From the NCBI RefSeq assembly GCF_000671395.1, contig NZ_AQQY01000006.1, positions 62,001-126,000 on the forward strand: 64,000 bases of DNA, in the 5' to 3' direction. Below, piece after piece: positions 18,232 through 28,382 of this stretch. A model generated the notes under the pieces. That model saw only the letters and a program-made list of their open reading frames with translations, was not told where the DNA came from and did no database searches. Positions within the stretch are counted from its first letter, which is position 1, and each line of letters starts with the position of its first letter. Source of the stretch: Actibacterium atlanticum. Its GTDB lineage: Bacteria > Pseudomonadota > Alphaproteobacteria > Rhodobacterales > Rhodobacteraceae. Both the position numbers and the translations under genes were made by a program.

Positions 18232-18957
18232 ATGAAGCCCCGTATTCTAACCCTCTGCGCCCTTGCCGTTGCCCCCCTGCCCGCCCTGGCGGATGACGCC
18301 TGGGTCGAGGCCAACACCATCGGGATTTTCTATCACGAGCTGGGCCATGCGGTGATCGACGTCGAGGGTGTTCCTATTTTCGGTCAGGAGGAGGACGCCG
18401 CAGATGTGTTTTCGATCTTTCTGATCGACGCTCTGTTCGAGGAAGAAACCGCCATTGACCTTGCCTATGACGCATCGTTCGGATTCTGGGGAGAGGTCGA
18501 AGCGCGTGAAGACGCCCGAGAAGATGTCGCCTGGTGGGACGAACATGGTCCAGACGAGCAACGGTTCTACAACACGGCCTGCATCTTCTACGGTGCCAAC
18601 CCCGACAGCCGCGATGACTTCGCTCAAGACATGGGCCTGCCCGAAGAACGCGCCGAATATTGCGACTTTGAGTATGACCAAGCCAACGCCAGCTGGGGCG
18701 CGGTACTGGACGATATGATCGATCGCGGCCCCGGCGACAGTCTGAAACTTGTCGAGGCCCCCGTGGGCTTGATCGCAGACGTTCTGCGGGCTGAAATCGA
18801 CGCGCTAAATGGTCTGCTGGCCCTTGCTGAACCGGTGGATGTCTACGTCGAACCCTGCGGCGAAGCCAACGCCTGGTACGACCCCGAGGCCCGCGAGATC
18901 ACCGTTTGCACCGAGTTTGAACCGCACCTGCGTGAATTGTTAACTCTGCTGGAGTAG
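18232..18957 (+). CDS. DUF4344 family secreted putative metallopeptidase
   Basis: The 241-aa protein starts at ATG 18232, preceded by CGGAGA. It has a signal peptide (MKPRILTLCALAVAPLPALA) and then a zinc-peptidase motif in NTIGIFYHELGHAVID (HExxH at about residues 38-42). An acidic helix-rich body follows, with a possible third ligand in EEDAADVF, as in the DUF4344 family. Four cysteines (ACIFYG, YCDFEY, EPCGEA, TVCTEF) suggest two disulphides. It is divergent from ridA. Substrate unknown. Confidence 0.88.
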   Translation: MKPRILTLCALAVAPLPALADDAWVEANTIGIFYHELGHAVIDVEGVPIFGQEEDAADVFSIFLIDALFEEETAIDLAYDASFGFWGEVEAREDAREDVAWWDEHGPDEQRFYNTACIFYGANPDSRDDFAQDMGLPEERAEYCDFEYDQANASWGAVLDDMIDRGPGDSLKLVEAPVGLIADVLRAEIDALNGLLALAEPVDVYVEPCGEANAWYDPEAREITVCTEFEPHLRELLTLLE

Positions 18958-19028
18958 CGATACGCCTGAACGCGTGCATGACGCCCGATATTTTATATAA
19001 ATATCTGATACTTAGAAAGATTTTCCGC

Positions 19029-19627
19029 ATGAAAACGAAACCACAGGAGTTCAGCGCATTCACGGCAATAGGGGTGTTGATCGCGATCAGCCCCTTTGTG
19101 AAAATTACTTTCGGCCCCGCAGAAATTGACAACGAACAGACCATCGCTCTGATCGGGATTTTTGTTGCCATTGTCACTTTTTTGATCACCCAAAGCAGGT
19201 CAGCCCAACAATCCAAGCGCCAGCACACGATTGAAACCATGCTCGCTCTTCGCAACACAGAAGAGTTTCGTCGCGACCTCAAGCTTCGGGCCCGGCACTT
19301 CGCGCCGGGCGAGGCGATTGATCCAGAAAAGCTAGAATTTTACTCCGAGCAATCAAGCTCTCCACATGAGAATAAGCGCGCGCAGCACGACTCCGCGATG
19401 GCGACCTATTCGCTGCTGAACCATTGGGAAACCGTGGCCATCCTCGTGCGCGAGGACGCACTCGACGAGGCCATTCTCAAGGCCTCCATGCGGTCCATCT
19501 GCACCAATTTTCTCTATGATTGTCGAAAGGTCATCGTCAAAATGAATAGAAAAGACCCTCGCATGTACGAGGGTCTTGTGTGGCTATTCAACCGGTGGAA
19601 GGAAGACAGCCGGGATCTAAATCAGAG

Positions 19628-19631
<4 letters not shown>
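19029..19631 (+). CDS. DUF4760-like membrane protein, function unknown
   Basis: The protein is 200 aa from the ATG at 19029; an ATG 17 codons upstream is also open, with no better ribosome site. Two hydrophobic helices lie near the N-terminus (about residues 8-24 and 36-55). A soluble, charged helical domain of about 140 residues follows ([53 protein letters not shown]). This resembles the DUF4760 family. Its stop overlaps the clpX stop by 3 bp, tail to tail. Local base composition looks less GC-rich than in its neighbours, which hints at acquisition. No function can be assigned. Confidence 0.75.
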
Positions 19632-20893
<1,262 letters not shown>

Positions 20894-21004
20894 ATCGATC
20901 CTCTGAGGGCTGATGCCCGGGTGCCTGTTATAGCAAACAGACTAGGGCAGAGATTTTCCGGGCACAACGGCAAAATCGACGCTGTGCCCGTTCACGTTTT
21001 TGCG

Positions 21005-21637
21005 TCAGGCGTCTGCGGTGTCGCCCTTGGCGCGGTTTTCAACGATTTCGTCGATCAGACCCCAGTCTTTGGCCTGTTCCGCATCCATAAAGTTATCGCG
21101 CTCCAGTGCCTCGACAACTTCTTTCATCTTGCGGCCGGTGTGCTTGACATAGATCGAGTTCAGCCGGTCTTTCAGCTTCTGGGTTTCCTGCGCGTGGATC
21201 ATGATGTCCGTCGCCTGACCCTGGTAGCCGCCCGAAGGCTGGTGCACCATGATGCGGCTGTTGGGCAGTGAGAAGCGCATCCCCGGCTCACCCGCAGCCA
21301 ACAACAGCGAACCCATCGAGGCCGCCTGACCAATGACCAGCGTGCTGACCTTGGGTTTGATGTATTGCATTGTGTCATAAATCGACAGACCGCTGGTGAC
21401 CACGCCACCGGGGCTGTTGATGTACATGCTGATTTCCTTGCTGGGGTTTTCCGCCTCAAGGTGCAGCAGCTGTGCCACGATCAGGCTGGACATGCCATCA
21501 TGGACGGGTCCGCTGAGGAAAATGATGCGCTCTTTCAGCAGGCGCGAGAAAATATCGTAAGCCCGTTCACCGCGTGATGTCTGCTCCACCACCATCGGAA
21601 CCAGCGTATTCATGTATGTTTCAAAAGGATCGTTCAT
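21005..21637 (-). CDS. clpP: ATP-dependent Clp protease proteolytic subunit ClpP
   Basis: The protein is 210 aa from ATG 21637 ([19 protein letters not shown]), preferred over an ATG nine codons upstream because most alphaproteobacterial ClpP begin here. The catalytic triad is visible: Ser in [13 protein letters not shown], His in [11 protein letters not shown], and Asp in the [15 protein letters not shown] region. It forms the barrel protease that works with ClpX and ClpA. It is followed by clpX in the conserved order. Confidence 0.97.
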   Translation of the reverse strand: MNDPFETYMNTLVPMVVEQTSRGERAYDIFSRLLKERIIFLSGPVHDGMSSLIVAQLLHLEAENPSKEISMYINSPGGVVTSGLSIYDTMQYIKPKVSTLVIGQAASMGSLLLAAGEPGMRFSLPNSRIMVHQPSGGYQGQATDIMIHAQETQKLKDRLNSIYVKHTGRKMKEVVEALERDNFMDAEQAKDWGLIDEIVENRAKGDTADA

Positions 21638-21702
21638 TTCTACCCGCCTGTTGAATAGCCCCATGATAGGGACAAGAAACCTGACAGAGTCTTAGGGCCG
21701 CG

Positions 21703-21739
21703 CCCCGGTACCTGCAAGAGGCCGGGGGTCTAGGTTTTT
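21703..21739 (+). terminator. Hairpin with T-run in the clpP-ynjB gap
   Basis: CCCCGG (21703-21708) pairs with CCGGGG (21722-21727) and is followed by TCTAGGTTTTTG. It is oriented as a plus-strand terminator, yet no plus-strand gene precedes it because clpP runs the other way. It could end a short untranslated transcript or act as a leader attenuator for ynjB. Weak evidence. Confidence 0.3.
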
Positions 21740-21876
21740 GCAACTGCGCTAAAATTGCGCTGTTCAAGCCCACGAAATCGTTATGGAAATCATCTGGCGA
21801 TGCTGCGTAAATTATGTCCAATTGCACAGACGTTTTTTAAATGCGTGATAAGAACAACCGCAAGAGGGATACCGGG

Positions 21877-23082
21877 ATGAAGAAATTTGCCGCCGCAATG
21901 GCCTTGGTCGGCCTAGCTGGGGCCGCATCGGCCGAGCCTGACCCAAAGGATTGGGACAGTGTGCTGGCTGCGGCCAAAGGCCAGACAGTGTATTGGAACG
22001 CTTGGGGTGGCTCCACCGCGACCAATGATTTCATCGCTTGGGCCGGCGACCAAATCGAAGCTCAGTACGGCGTCAAGCTGGAGCACGTAAAGCTCTCGGA
22101 TACCGCCGATGCCGTCAGCCGTGTCGTGGCGGAAAAAGCGGCGGGCAAAGATTCTGGCGGTGCAGTTGATCTGATCTGGATTAACGGCGCCAATTTTGCC
22201 GCGATGAAGGAAAACGAGCTGCTGTTTGGCCCCTTCGCCGAGGATTTGCCGAACTTTGCCCTGATCGACACGGAACAGAATACCTCGGTCACCAGCGATT
22301 TCACCGTGGCGACGGAAGGATTGGAAAGCCCCTGGGCCATGGCACAGGTGGTGTTTTACTATGATACCGCCCGCTTGGCTGAACCGCCCAAATCCATGAA
22401 AGCGTTGCTGGACTGGGCCGCTGCAAACCCGGGCCGGTTCACCTTCCCGCAACCCCCTGACTTTTTGGGCACGACCTTCCTGAAACAGGCGCTTTTCGAT
22501 CTGGCGGAAGACACCAGTGTGCTGGCGGAACCGGTTTCAGACGACAGCTATGACGCCGTCGCGGACCCGCTCTGGGCATGGCTGGACCAGCTGACCCCGC
22601 ATATGTGGCGCAGCGGCAAGGCTTATCCACAAACAGGCCCCCAACAGTTGCAAATGATGGGCGATGGCGAAATTGATCTGGCGATCAGTTTCTCCCCGGG
22701 CGAGGCGTCTACCGCCATCGCAAATGGGCAGTTGCCCGATACCGTACGCACGTTCGTGCTGGATGGTGGCACCATCGGCAACGCCAGCTTCGTGGCGATC
22801 CCTTACAACGCATCCGCCAAAGAAGGCGCGATGGTGCTGGCAAACTTCCTGCTGTCTCCGAAAGCACAAGCCAACGCTCAGGACCCGAACGTTCTGGGCT
22901 ATGGCACCGTGCTGACCATGGACCGCCTGTCCAACGAGGAACGCGCGATGTTTGACGCGCTTGAGCTGGGCATCGCCACCTTGACGCCCGCAGAACTGGG
23001 CGCCTCCCTGCCCGAGCCGCATCCCAGCTGGATGACCCGGATCGAGGCCGACTGGACCAACCGCTACGGCGTGTCCCAGTAA
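21877..23082 (+). CDS. ynjB: YnjB-family ABC transporter substrate-binding protein
   Basis: The protein is 401 aa from ATG 21877 (GAGGG upstream), with a signal peptide MKKFAAAMALVGLAGAASA. The mature protein (WDSVLAAAKGQTVYWNAWGG, then AVDLIWINGANFAAMKEN) is the YnjB family, related to iron/thiamine-type binding proteins. E. coli YnjBCD is uncharacterised and often labelled a thiamine transporter by distant similarity. No TPP riboswitch is visible upstream, so thiamine has no support here. The permease begins 1 bp after the stop. Confidence 0.92.
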   Translation: MKKFAAAMALVGLAGAASAEPDPKDWDSVLAAAKGQTVYWNAWGGSTATNDFIAWAGDQIEAQYGVKLEHVKLSDTADAVSRVVAEKAAGKDSGGAVDLIWINGANFAAMKENELLFGPFAEDLPNFALIDTEQNTSVTSDFTVATEGLESPWAMAQVVFYYDTARLAEPPKSMKALLDWAAANPGRFTFPQPPDFLGTTFLKQALFDLAEDTSVLAEPVSDDSYDAVADPLWAWLDQLTPHMWRSGKAYPQTGPQQLQMMGDGEIDLAISFSPGEASTAIANGQLPDTVRTFVLDGGTIGNASFVAIPYNASAKEGAMVLANFLLSPKAQANAQDPNVLGYGTVLTMDRLSNEERAMFDALELGIATLTPAELGASLPEPHPSWMTRIEADWTNRYGVSQ

Positions 23083-23083
23083 C

Positions 23084-24763
23084 ATGCGCCTGGCGCCGAC
23101 GCTGACTATTGCCTTGCTGATTGGCCCGGTTCTGGCTGGTCTGGCAGGAACCATAGCGCCGGCATTGGGTTTTTTCCCGGCGTTGGGCGGCACTTCGGTG
23201 TCGCCCGCGCCATTTCTGGATTTATTTGCGACACCCGGCATTTGGGCCTCGACCCGGCTTAGCCTGACGACCGGCCTGCTGGCCACGGCCATATCGCTGG
23301 CAATCACGGCGCTGGTTCTGGCGGGCTGGTCCGGAACCCGTAGCTTCGGCGCCATTCAAGCGGTGCTGTCGCCACTTTTGTCCGTCCCCCATGCCGCCGC
23401 CGCCTTTGGACTCGCCTTTCTGATCGCTCCTTCGGGCTGGATTTCACGGCTGGCGTCGCCCTGGTTGACGGGGTGGGAGCGCCCCCCCGACCTGTTGATC
23501 GTCAACGACCCTTGGGGCTTGGCGATGATCGCCGGGTTGGTCGTCAAAGAGGTGCCCTTTCTGCTGCTCATGTCCATCGCAGCCCTGCCCCAAACCCGGC
23601 CGGGCAGATCGTACACGGTTACCGCCAGTCTGGGCTATACCCGCCTGCGAGGCTGGTTCCTGATCACCCTGCCCCAGCTTTACGCCCGTATCCGGCTGCC
23701 GGTCTATGCCGTGCTGGCCTATTCGATGTCGGTGGTGGATGTAGCGCTGATCCTTGGCCCCACCACACCTCCTTCGTTGGCGGTGCGGGTGGTGCAATGG
23801 ATGAACGACCCGGACCTGTCGATGCGCTTTCAAGCCGCCGCTGCCGCGGTCTGGCAACTGGTGCTGGTCATCGGTTCATTGTTTCTGTGGCGGCTATGTG
23901 AAAACCTTCTGGCGCGTTGGTCCGTGGTTCTGGCCAGCTCGGGCAGGCGCGGGCGCAGCAATGGTTTCGGCCGCGCGGTTGGTCTGACTTTCGCCATTCT
24001 GGTGGCCGGGTCGGTCTTATTGGGGCTTGGCGGGCTGGTCGCCTGGTCTTTCGCCGGGTTCTGGGGGTTTCCTGACGTTCTGCCCGACACGCTGACCGCG
24101 CGCCACTGGGCGCGCCATGGCTCGAATATGCTGCCGGTCTTGTGGCAAACGGTCTTGATTGCAGTGATCGCGACAGCACTGGCCGTGGTACTGGTTCTCG
24201 CATGCCTTCAGACCGAGGTGACCAACAACCTGCGCCGAGGCAGGACCGCGCTTTGGTTGCTGTACCTGCCTCTCCTGATGCCGCAAGTCGCTTTTCTGCC
24301 CGGCTTTCAGACCTATGCGCTGTTGTTGGGCATTGACCTTGGCACTGGTGCGGTCACGCTGACCCATCTGGTTTTTGTCCTGCCCTATGTGATGCTATCC
24401 CTTGAAGATACGTTTCGCGCCGTCGAGCCACGCCATATGGTGGTCGCCGCCAGCCTTGGCGCTTCGCCCAGCGCGCAATTCTGGCGCATCCGCCTGCCCA
24501 TCCTTCTGGCCCCGGTTTTGACCGCTGCCGCGGTCGGGTTTGCCGTATCCATCGGACAATACCTGCCCACTTTGCTGATCGGTGCGGGCCGCGTGCAAAC
24601 CCTGACAACCGAGGCCGTGGCGCTGGCTTCGGGCGGGGATCGCCGGGTGATCGGGGTCTATGCGCTGGCCCAGACCGGGTTGGTGATGCTTGCCTTTGCC
24701 AGTGCGCTGGCACTGCCCCGGCTTGTTTGGGCCAACCGCCGCGCGCTAAGAGAGGCCGCATGA
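23084..24763 (+). CDS. ynjC: YnjC-family fused ABC permease
   Basis: This 559-aa protein has about 12 hydrophobic helices. It is a tandem fusion of two binding-protein-dependent permease halves (about residues 1-275 and 300-559). EAA-like loops lie in TVTASLGYTRLRGWFLITLP and VVAASLGASPSAQFWRIRLP. This internal duplication resembles FbpB/ThiP-type permeases. It is the channel for YnjB; the ATPase gene starts within its stop codon (ATGA). Confidence 0.92.
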   Translation: MRLAPTLTIALLIGPVLAGLAGTIAPALGFFPALGGTSVSPAPFLDLFATPGIWASTRLSLTTGLLATAISLAITALVLAGWSGTRSFGAIQAVLSPLLSVPHAAAAFGLAFLIAPSGWISRLASPWLTGWERPPDLLIVNDPWGLAMIAGLVVKEVPFLLLMSIAALPQTRPGRSYTVTASLGYTRLRGWFLITLPQLYARIRLPVYAVLAYSMSVVDVALILGPTTPPSLAVRVVQWMNDPDLSMRFQAAAAAVWQLVLVIGSLFLWRLCENLLARWSVVLASSGRRGRSNGFGRAVGLTFAILVAGSVLLGLGGLVAWSFAGFWGFPDVLPDTLTARHWARHGSNMLPVLWQTVLIAVIATALAVVLVLACLQTEVTNNLRRGRTALWLLYLPLLMPQVAFLPGFQTYALLLGIDLGTGAVTLTHLVFVLPYVMLSLEDTFRAVEPRHMVVAASLGASPSAQFWRIRLPILLAPVLTAAAVGFAVSIGQYLPTLLIGAGRVQTLTTEAVALASGGDRRVIGVYALAQTGLVMLAFASALALPRLVWANRRALREAA

Positions 24764-25386
24764 GCCTGTCTCTGAATATCGAAATACTGCAAAACGGTGT
24801 GCAGATGATCTCGCTGGCGACGGATATCGCGCCCGGCGAAGTCGTGTCAGTCATGGGGCCTTCGGGCATTGGCAAATCGACACTTTTGGCTGCGATTACC
24901 GGAACGCTACCGCCTGCGTTCTGTGTGAAAGGGAACATCGTGCTGAATGGGCGCGACATCACCCATGCGCCGCCCCACTCCCGCCGCGCCGGCATTCTGT
25001 TTCAGGACGATCTGCTGTTTCCGCATCTGTCGGTGGGCGCCAATCTGGCCTTTGGGCTAAGCCGCGATATCAAACCCCGTTCCGCACGACGTTCAAGGGT
25101 GGAATCGGCTTTGGAAGACGTCGCAATGGCCGGTTTCTATTCCCGCGACCCTGCCACCCTGTCGGGTGGGCAACGCGCCCGCGTGGCCTTGATGCGCACC
25201 TTGCTGGCCGAACCCGAGGCCCTGCTTCTGGACGAGCCGTTTTCACGGCTGGATGCCACCCTTCGCAGCCAGATTCGCCATTTGGTGTTTGATCACGCCC
25301 GCGCCCGTGACCTGCCGGTATTGATGGTCACCCATGACGCCCAGGATGCCGAAGCAGCCGGTGGGCGTGTCATCCATCTGACCTGA
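24760..25386 (+). CDS. ynjD: YnjD-family ABC ATPase
   Basis: The protein is 208 aa from ATG 24760, overlapping the ynjC stop. It is a compact nucleotide-binding domain: Walker A GPSGIGKST, Q-loop LFQDDLLFPHL, signature LSGGQRARVALMRTLL, Walker B LLLDEPFSRLD, switch VTHDAQDAEAAGG. It lacks the C-terminal regulatory domain of MalK/PotA types. It completes the ynjBCD operon and ends 11 bp before the convergent modC stop. Confidence 0.93.
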   Translation: MSLSLNIEILQNGVQMISLATDIAPGEVVSVMGPSGIGKSTLLAAITGTLPPAFCVKGNIVLNGRDITHAPPHSRRAGILFQDDLLFPHLSVGANLAFGLSRDIKPRSARRSRVESALEDVAMAGFYSRDPATLSGGQRARVALMRTLLAEPEALLLDEPFSRLDATLRSQIRHLVFDHARARDLPVLMVTHDAQDAEAAGGRVIHLT

Positions 25387-25396
25387 CGGATCGGCC

Positions 25397-26485
25397 CTAG
25401 AACCCTCGTTTATCGAACGAGATCGCCTTGAGCACAGCAAAGACCTTTTGCCCACGCGCTAATCCCAACTGGGCCAGTGCCGCACGCGTAATCCGGGCGC
25501 GCAGGATCTGAGTTTCAGCTTTCAGGAACAGTTCAGCAAAAGCTGTGTCGGGTTCTTCGATGATGTTGGCAATGGTGACGGGCAGGACGTTCTGTGCGCT
25601 CAACCCTTCGGGCCGCCCCTTAGAGATCATCACATCCCGCGCCCGCACCCTAAGCTGCACCGGCGCACCCAGTTCCAGCGGCGCAGACGGCATCGACAGG
25701 CGCATCCCTTCCACGGTCACAAAGCTCAGGTGCAAATCCGGGTCATGATCGCTGATCTGCCCCTGCAGGATCGCCCCGGCCTCAAAATGGCTGCCCCCGG
25801 CATCAAGATCCAGACGAGGGAACACTTCGGGCAGGTCGCCAAAGGCCACCACCCGCCCCGCATCCATGGCAATCATCTTGTCTGCGATACGGGTCAGCTC
25901 ATCTACGGCATGGGTCACATAGACCACTGGCAAGGCAAATTGCTGTGGCAAACGGGCGATATAGGGCAGGATTTGCGCCTTGCGCTTGCTGTCCAGCCCG
26001 CTTAGCGGTTCATCCATCAACAGCATGCGTGGCCGCGCCAAAAGCGCGCGCCCGATCGCCACGCGCTGACGTTCGCCGCCGGAAAGGGTCTGGCTGCGTT
26101 GAGCCAACAACGGCCCTAAATCCAACGCTTCGACGACCGCGTCATATTGTGGCCCCGGCAGGCCCTCGGCCCGGCGTTCAGCAAACCGCAAGTTGCCCGC
26201 GACATCCAGATGGTCAAACAGATTGGGCTGCTGAAACACCATGCCAAAGCCGCGCTTGGAGGGCTTAACGAAGCGCCCGGCCGCGCTGTCCAGCAACGTC
26301 TCGCCAGCCAGAACGACCTTGCCTCTGGCTGATTTCTCGAACCCCGCCAAAGCGCGCAGCAAACTGGATTTGCCTGCACCGGACGCGCCAAACAAAGCGG
26401 TCACGCCAGACATGTCCCCGGCATAGCATGCATTCAGGGTGAAATTGCCCTGAGCCTGCGTGATATCAAAGCTTAGCGCGGTCAT
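25397..26485 (-). CDS. modC: Molybdate ABC transporter ATPase
   Basis: The 362-aa protein has an ATPase domain (residues 1-230) with Walker A FGASGAGKSSLL, signature LSGGERQRVAIGRALL and Walker B MLLMDEPLSGLD. A C-terminal TOBE/Mop domain (about 290-355, GLSAQNVLPVTIANI, ARITRAALAQLGLARGQKVFAVLKAI) is typical of ModC and binds oxyanion. It overlaps the modB stop (ATGA). It powers molybdate uptake for molybdoenzymes. Confidence 0.95.
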   Translation of the reverse strand: MTALSFDITQAQGNFTLNACYAGDMSGVTALFGASGAGKSSLLRALAGFEKSARGKVVLAGETLLDSAAGRFVKPSKRGFGMVFQQPNLFDHLDVAGNLRFAERRAEGLPGPQYDAVVEALDLGPLLAQRSQTLSGGERQRVAIGRALLARPRMLLMDEPLSGLDSKRKAQILPYIARLPQQFALPVVYVTHAVDELTRIADKMIAMDAGRVVAFGDLPEVFPRLDLDAGGSHFEAGAILQGQISDHDPDLHLSFVTVEGMRLSMPSAPLELGAPVQLRVRARDVMISKGRPEGLSAQNVLPVTIANIIEEPDTAFAELFLKAETQILRARITRAALAQLGLARGQKVFAVLKAISFDKRGF

Positions 26486-27159
26486 AGGCGCCCCAGATGT
26501 ACAGGGAAGCGCCGGTTCAGCGTGTAGACCAACAACAGGATCAGGAACGAGAACACCAGCAAACCACCTGACAACAGGTGCGCCTGCGCATAGTCGATGG
26601 TTTCAACATGTTCGAAAATCGCGATCGAGATCACCTTGGTGCGCCCCGGAATATTCCCCCCGACCATCAACACCACACCAAATTCCCCAATCGTGTGGGC
26701 AAATGTCAGAACCGTGGCGGTCAGGTAGCCTCGTAATGACAGGGGCAAAACCACATTCACGAACGTGTCCCAAGGCCCGGCACGCAGGCTGGCGGCGGCC
26801 TCCAACGGGCCACGCCCCAGTGTTTCAAACGCGGATTGCAGTGGTTGCACCATGAAAGGCAAGGAATACAAGACCGAGGCCACAACCAATCCGGTAAACG
26901 AAAAGGTCAGGCTGCTGCCGGTCACATCGCGCCAGACCCCACCAAACGGCGCCGCCGGAGACAGGATCACCAGCAGGTAGAACCCCAGAACCGTGGGGGG
27001 CAAGACCAACGGCAAGGCGGTGATTGCTTCGACCACCGGTTTCCAGCGCCCGCGCGACTGCGCCAATACCCATGCCAAAGGAGAGCCCAACAACAGCAAA
27101 ACCAACGTGGTGACCCCGGCCAGTTTTAACGAAATCCAAAGCGGCGCCAAATCAACCAT
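26482..27159 (-). CDS. modB: Molybdate ABC transporter permease
   Basis: The protein is 225 aa from the ATG at 27159 (MVDLAPLWISLKLAG; GAGG six bases upstream). An ATG four codons earlier is the alternative. It has about five hydrophobic helices and the permease EAA loop LEAAASLRAGPWDTFVNVVLP. HTIGEFGVVLMVGGNIPG, diagnostic of ModB, follows. It overlaps the modA stop by 8 bp and the modC start by 4 bp, so modABC is tightly coupled. Confidence 0.95.
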   Translation of the reverse strand: MVDLAPLWISLKLAGVTTLVLLLLGSPLAWVLAQSRGRWKPVVEAITALPLVLPPTVLGFYLLVILSPAAPFGGVWRDVTGSSLTFSFTGLVVASVLYSLPFMVQPLQSAFETLGRGPLEAAASLRAGPWDTFVNVVLPLSLRGYLTATVLTFAHTIGEFGVVLMVGGNIPGRTKVISIAIFEHVETIDYAQAHLLSGGLLVFSFLILLLVYTLNRRFPVHLGRL

Positions 27160-27877
27160 CGACGGCCTCATATCCGTACTTCGAGATCACCGCGCGCGCG
27201 GGCACACTGGACAGAAATTCCAAAAAGGCTGCGGCCATTTCACCCGCACCTTGGATCAAGACCGCATCCTGCAGGATCGGGTCGTGCAGGTCAGAAGGCA
27301 CCAGCCAGTGACTGCCGCCCTGCCCGCCCAGCGCGCTTTGCGCCACAAAGCCCAAATCTGCATTTCCTGTCGCTACCATGGCAAAAGCCTGTCCGACATT
27401 CTGCCCCATTGCCAGTCGTCCTTTGGTCTCGACCTGTAGCTGCGCCAGCACCTGCGCCGCGGCCGTGCCATAGGGCGCCAGATCGGGATTGGCCATTGCG
27501 ATGAACCCGTCTCCCTGCAAGGACTGCGGCCCGATTACCCGCGCGGGGTCCGGGGACCACAAGGCCAGTTGGCCGACAGCATAGGTGCGGCGACTGTCTT
27601 TGATGGCAAGGCCCTCTGTCTCCATGCGCTGCGGGCGGGCCTGATCGGCGGCCAGAAATACCTGATAAGGCGCACCCGCGCGAATTTGCGCATAGAGCTG
27701 TCCGGTTGCACCAACGACAAGCACAATATCCGCGTCATGGCGGGCTTCAAATTCGGGTTCAAGGGCGCGGGCGACTTGGGCAAAATTGGCGGCGACGGCC
27801 ACAAGAACCTGTTCGCGCGCTTGCGCCTGCGTCGTCCAGACAAGTGCAAGCACACACAGAATAAGCGCTCTACTCAT
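27152..27877 (-). CDS. modA: Molybdate-binding periplasmic protein
   Basis: The protein is 241 aa from ATG 27877 (signal MSRALILCVLALVWTTQAQA). The mature part starts with VLVAVAANFAQVARAL, followed by DIVLVVGATGQLYAQI and APYQVFLAADQARP. These supply the Ser/Thr-type contacts used by ModA to bind molybdate or tungstate. GFVAQSALG near the end also fits. Its start overlaps the end of an ion-channel gene by 8 bp, so that gene is the promoter-proximal member of the operon. Confidence 0.93.
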   Translation of the reverse strand: MSRALILCVLALVWTTQAQAREQVLVAVAANFAQVARALEPEFEARHDADIVLVVGATGQLYAQIRAGAPYQVFLAADQARPQRMETEGLAIKDSRRTYAVGQLALWSPDPARVIGPQSLQGDGFIAMANPDLAPYGTAAAQVLAQLQVETKGRLAMGQNVGQAFAMVATGNADLGFVAQSALGGQGGSHWLVPSDLHDPILQDAVLIQGAGEMAAAFLEFLSSVPARAVISKYGYEAVDG

Positions 27878-28310
27878 CCGTTGCCCCCCGAACCTGCTCT
27901 GAACGCACCCGCCGGAGCACCTCAACCAGTTGTGCGGTAAACACCCCCATGCTCAGCAGGCCATTCGCTGCAGCCAAACCGCCAAGGATGCGCCACTCCT
28001 GTGGCAACACGACATCGCCAAAGCCTAGGGTCGTGAACGCCACCAGCGCGAAATAGACCGACAGTTCCCATTGAACAAAGATTTCAAGCGCCATGAACAC
28101 CCCGGCCCAGAGCCAGACCGACATGGTCAATACGATCAGGATCATCACCACCGTCGCCATCAACACCATCGCCAGCTTGGGCGTATGTGGGCGACGCACC
28201 AGCCATCGCCCCCCCAGTGTAATCAGGCCTTCAGCCACCCAAAATCCCATCGCGGCAATCGCGATTGTGCACAGCATCAAACCACCGCCGATGAAAAGCT
28301 GATGAGCCAA
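27870..28310 (-). CDS. Small potassium-channel-like membrane protein coupled to modABC
   Basis: The protein is 146 aa if translation starts at the TTG at 28310, chosen for a GGAGG site seven bases upstream. An upstream TTG would add 11 residues. It shows three hydrophobic segments (about 6-28, 45-77 and 106-130) plus a pore loop, WELSVYFALVAFTTLGFGDVV. TLGFGD matches the K+ channel selectivity filter (TxGYGD/TxGFGD). It has no RCK domain. It precedes modA with an 8-bp overlap. Why an ion channel heads a molybdate operon is not clear. Confidence 0.8.
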   Translation of the reverse strand: MAHQLFIGGGLMLCTIAIAAMGFWVAEGLITLGGRWLVRRPHTPKLAMVLMATVVMILIVLTMSVWLWAGVFMALEIFVQWELSVYFALVAFTTLGFGDVVLPQEWRILGGLAAANGLLSMGVFTAQLVEVLRRVRSEQVRGATDE

Positions 28311-28345
28311 AGATGATCCTCCTGACCTGACATAGGTCCGCAAAA

Positions 28346-28365
28346 CCCCATTGGCGTCAATGGGG
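28346..28365 (-). terminator. Terminator after pxpA
   Basis: The minus strand reads CCCCATT, six bases, AATGGGG and then TTTTG, a compact intrinsic terminator. It lies 18 bp beyond the pxpA stop and ahead of the channel-mod operon, separating the two minus-strand units. Confidence 0.75.
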
Positions 28366-28382
28366 TGCGTGCCCCTGCGGGC

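Noticed and set aside
18117-18320. 68-residue extension of the RidA-like protein
   Set aside because: It runs back through the divergent metallopeptidase gene; TAAGGA marks the ATG at 18116.
21638-21876. TPP riboswitch in front of ynjB
   Set aside because: No CTGAGA or ACCTGATCTGG-like THI-box elements are visible in this leader.
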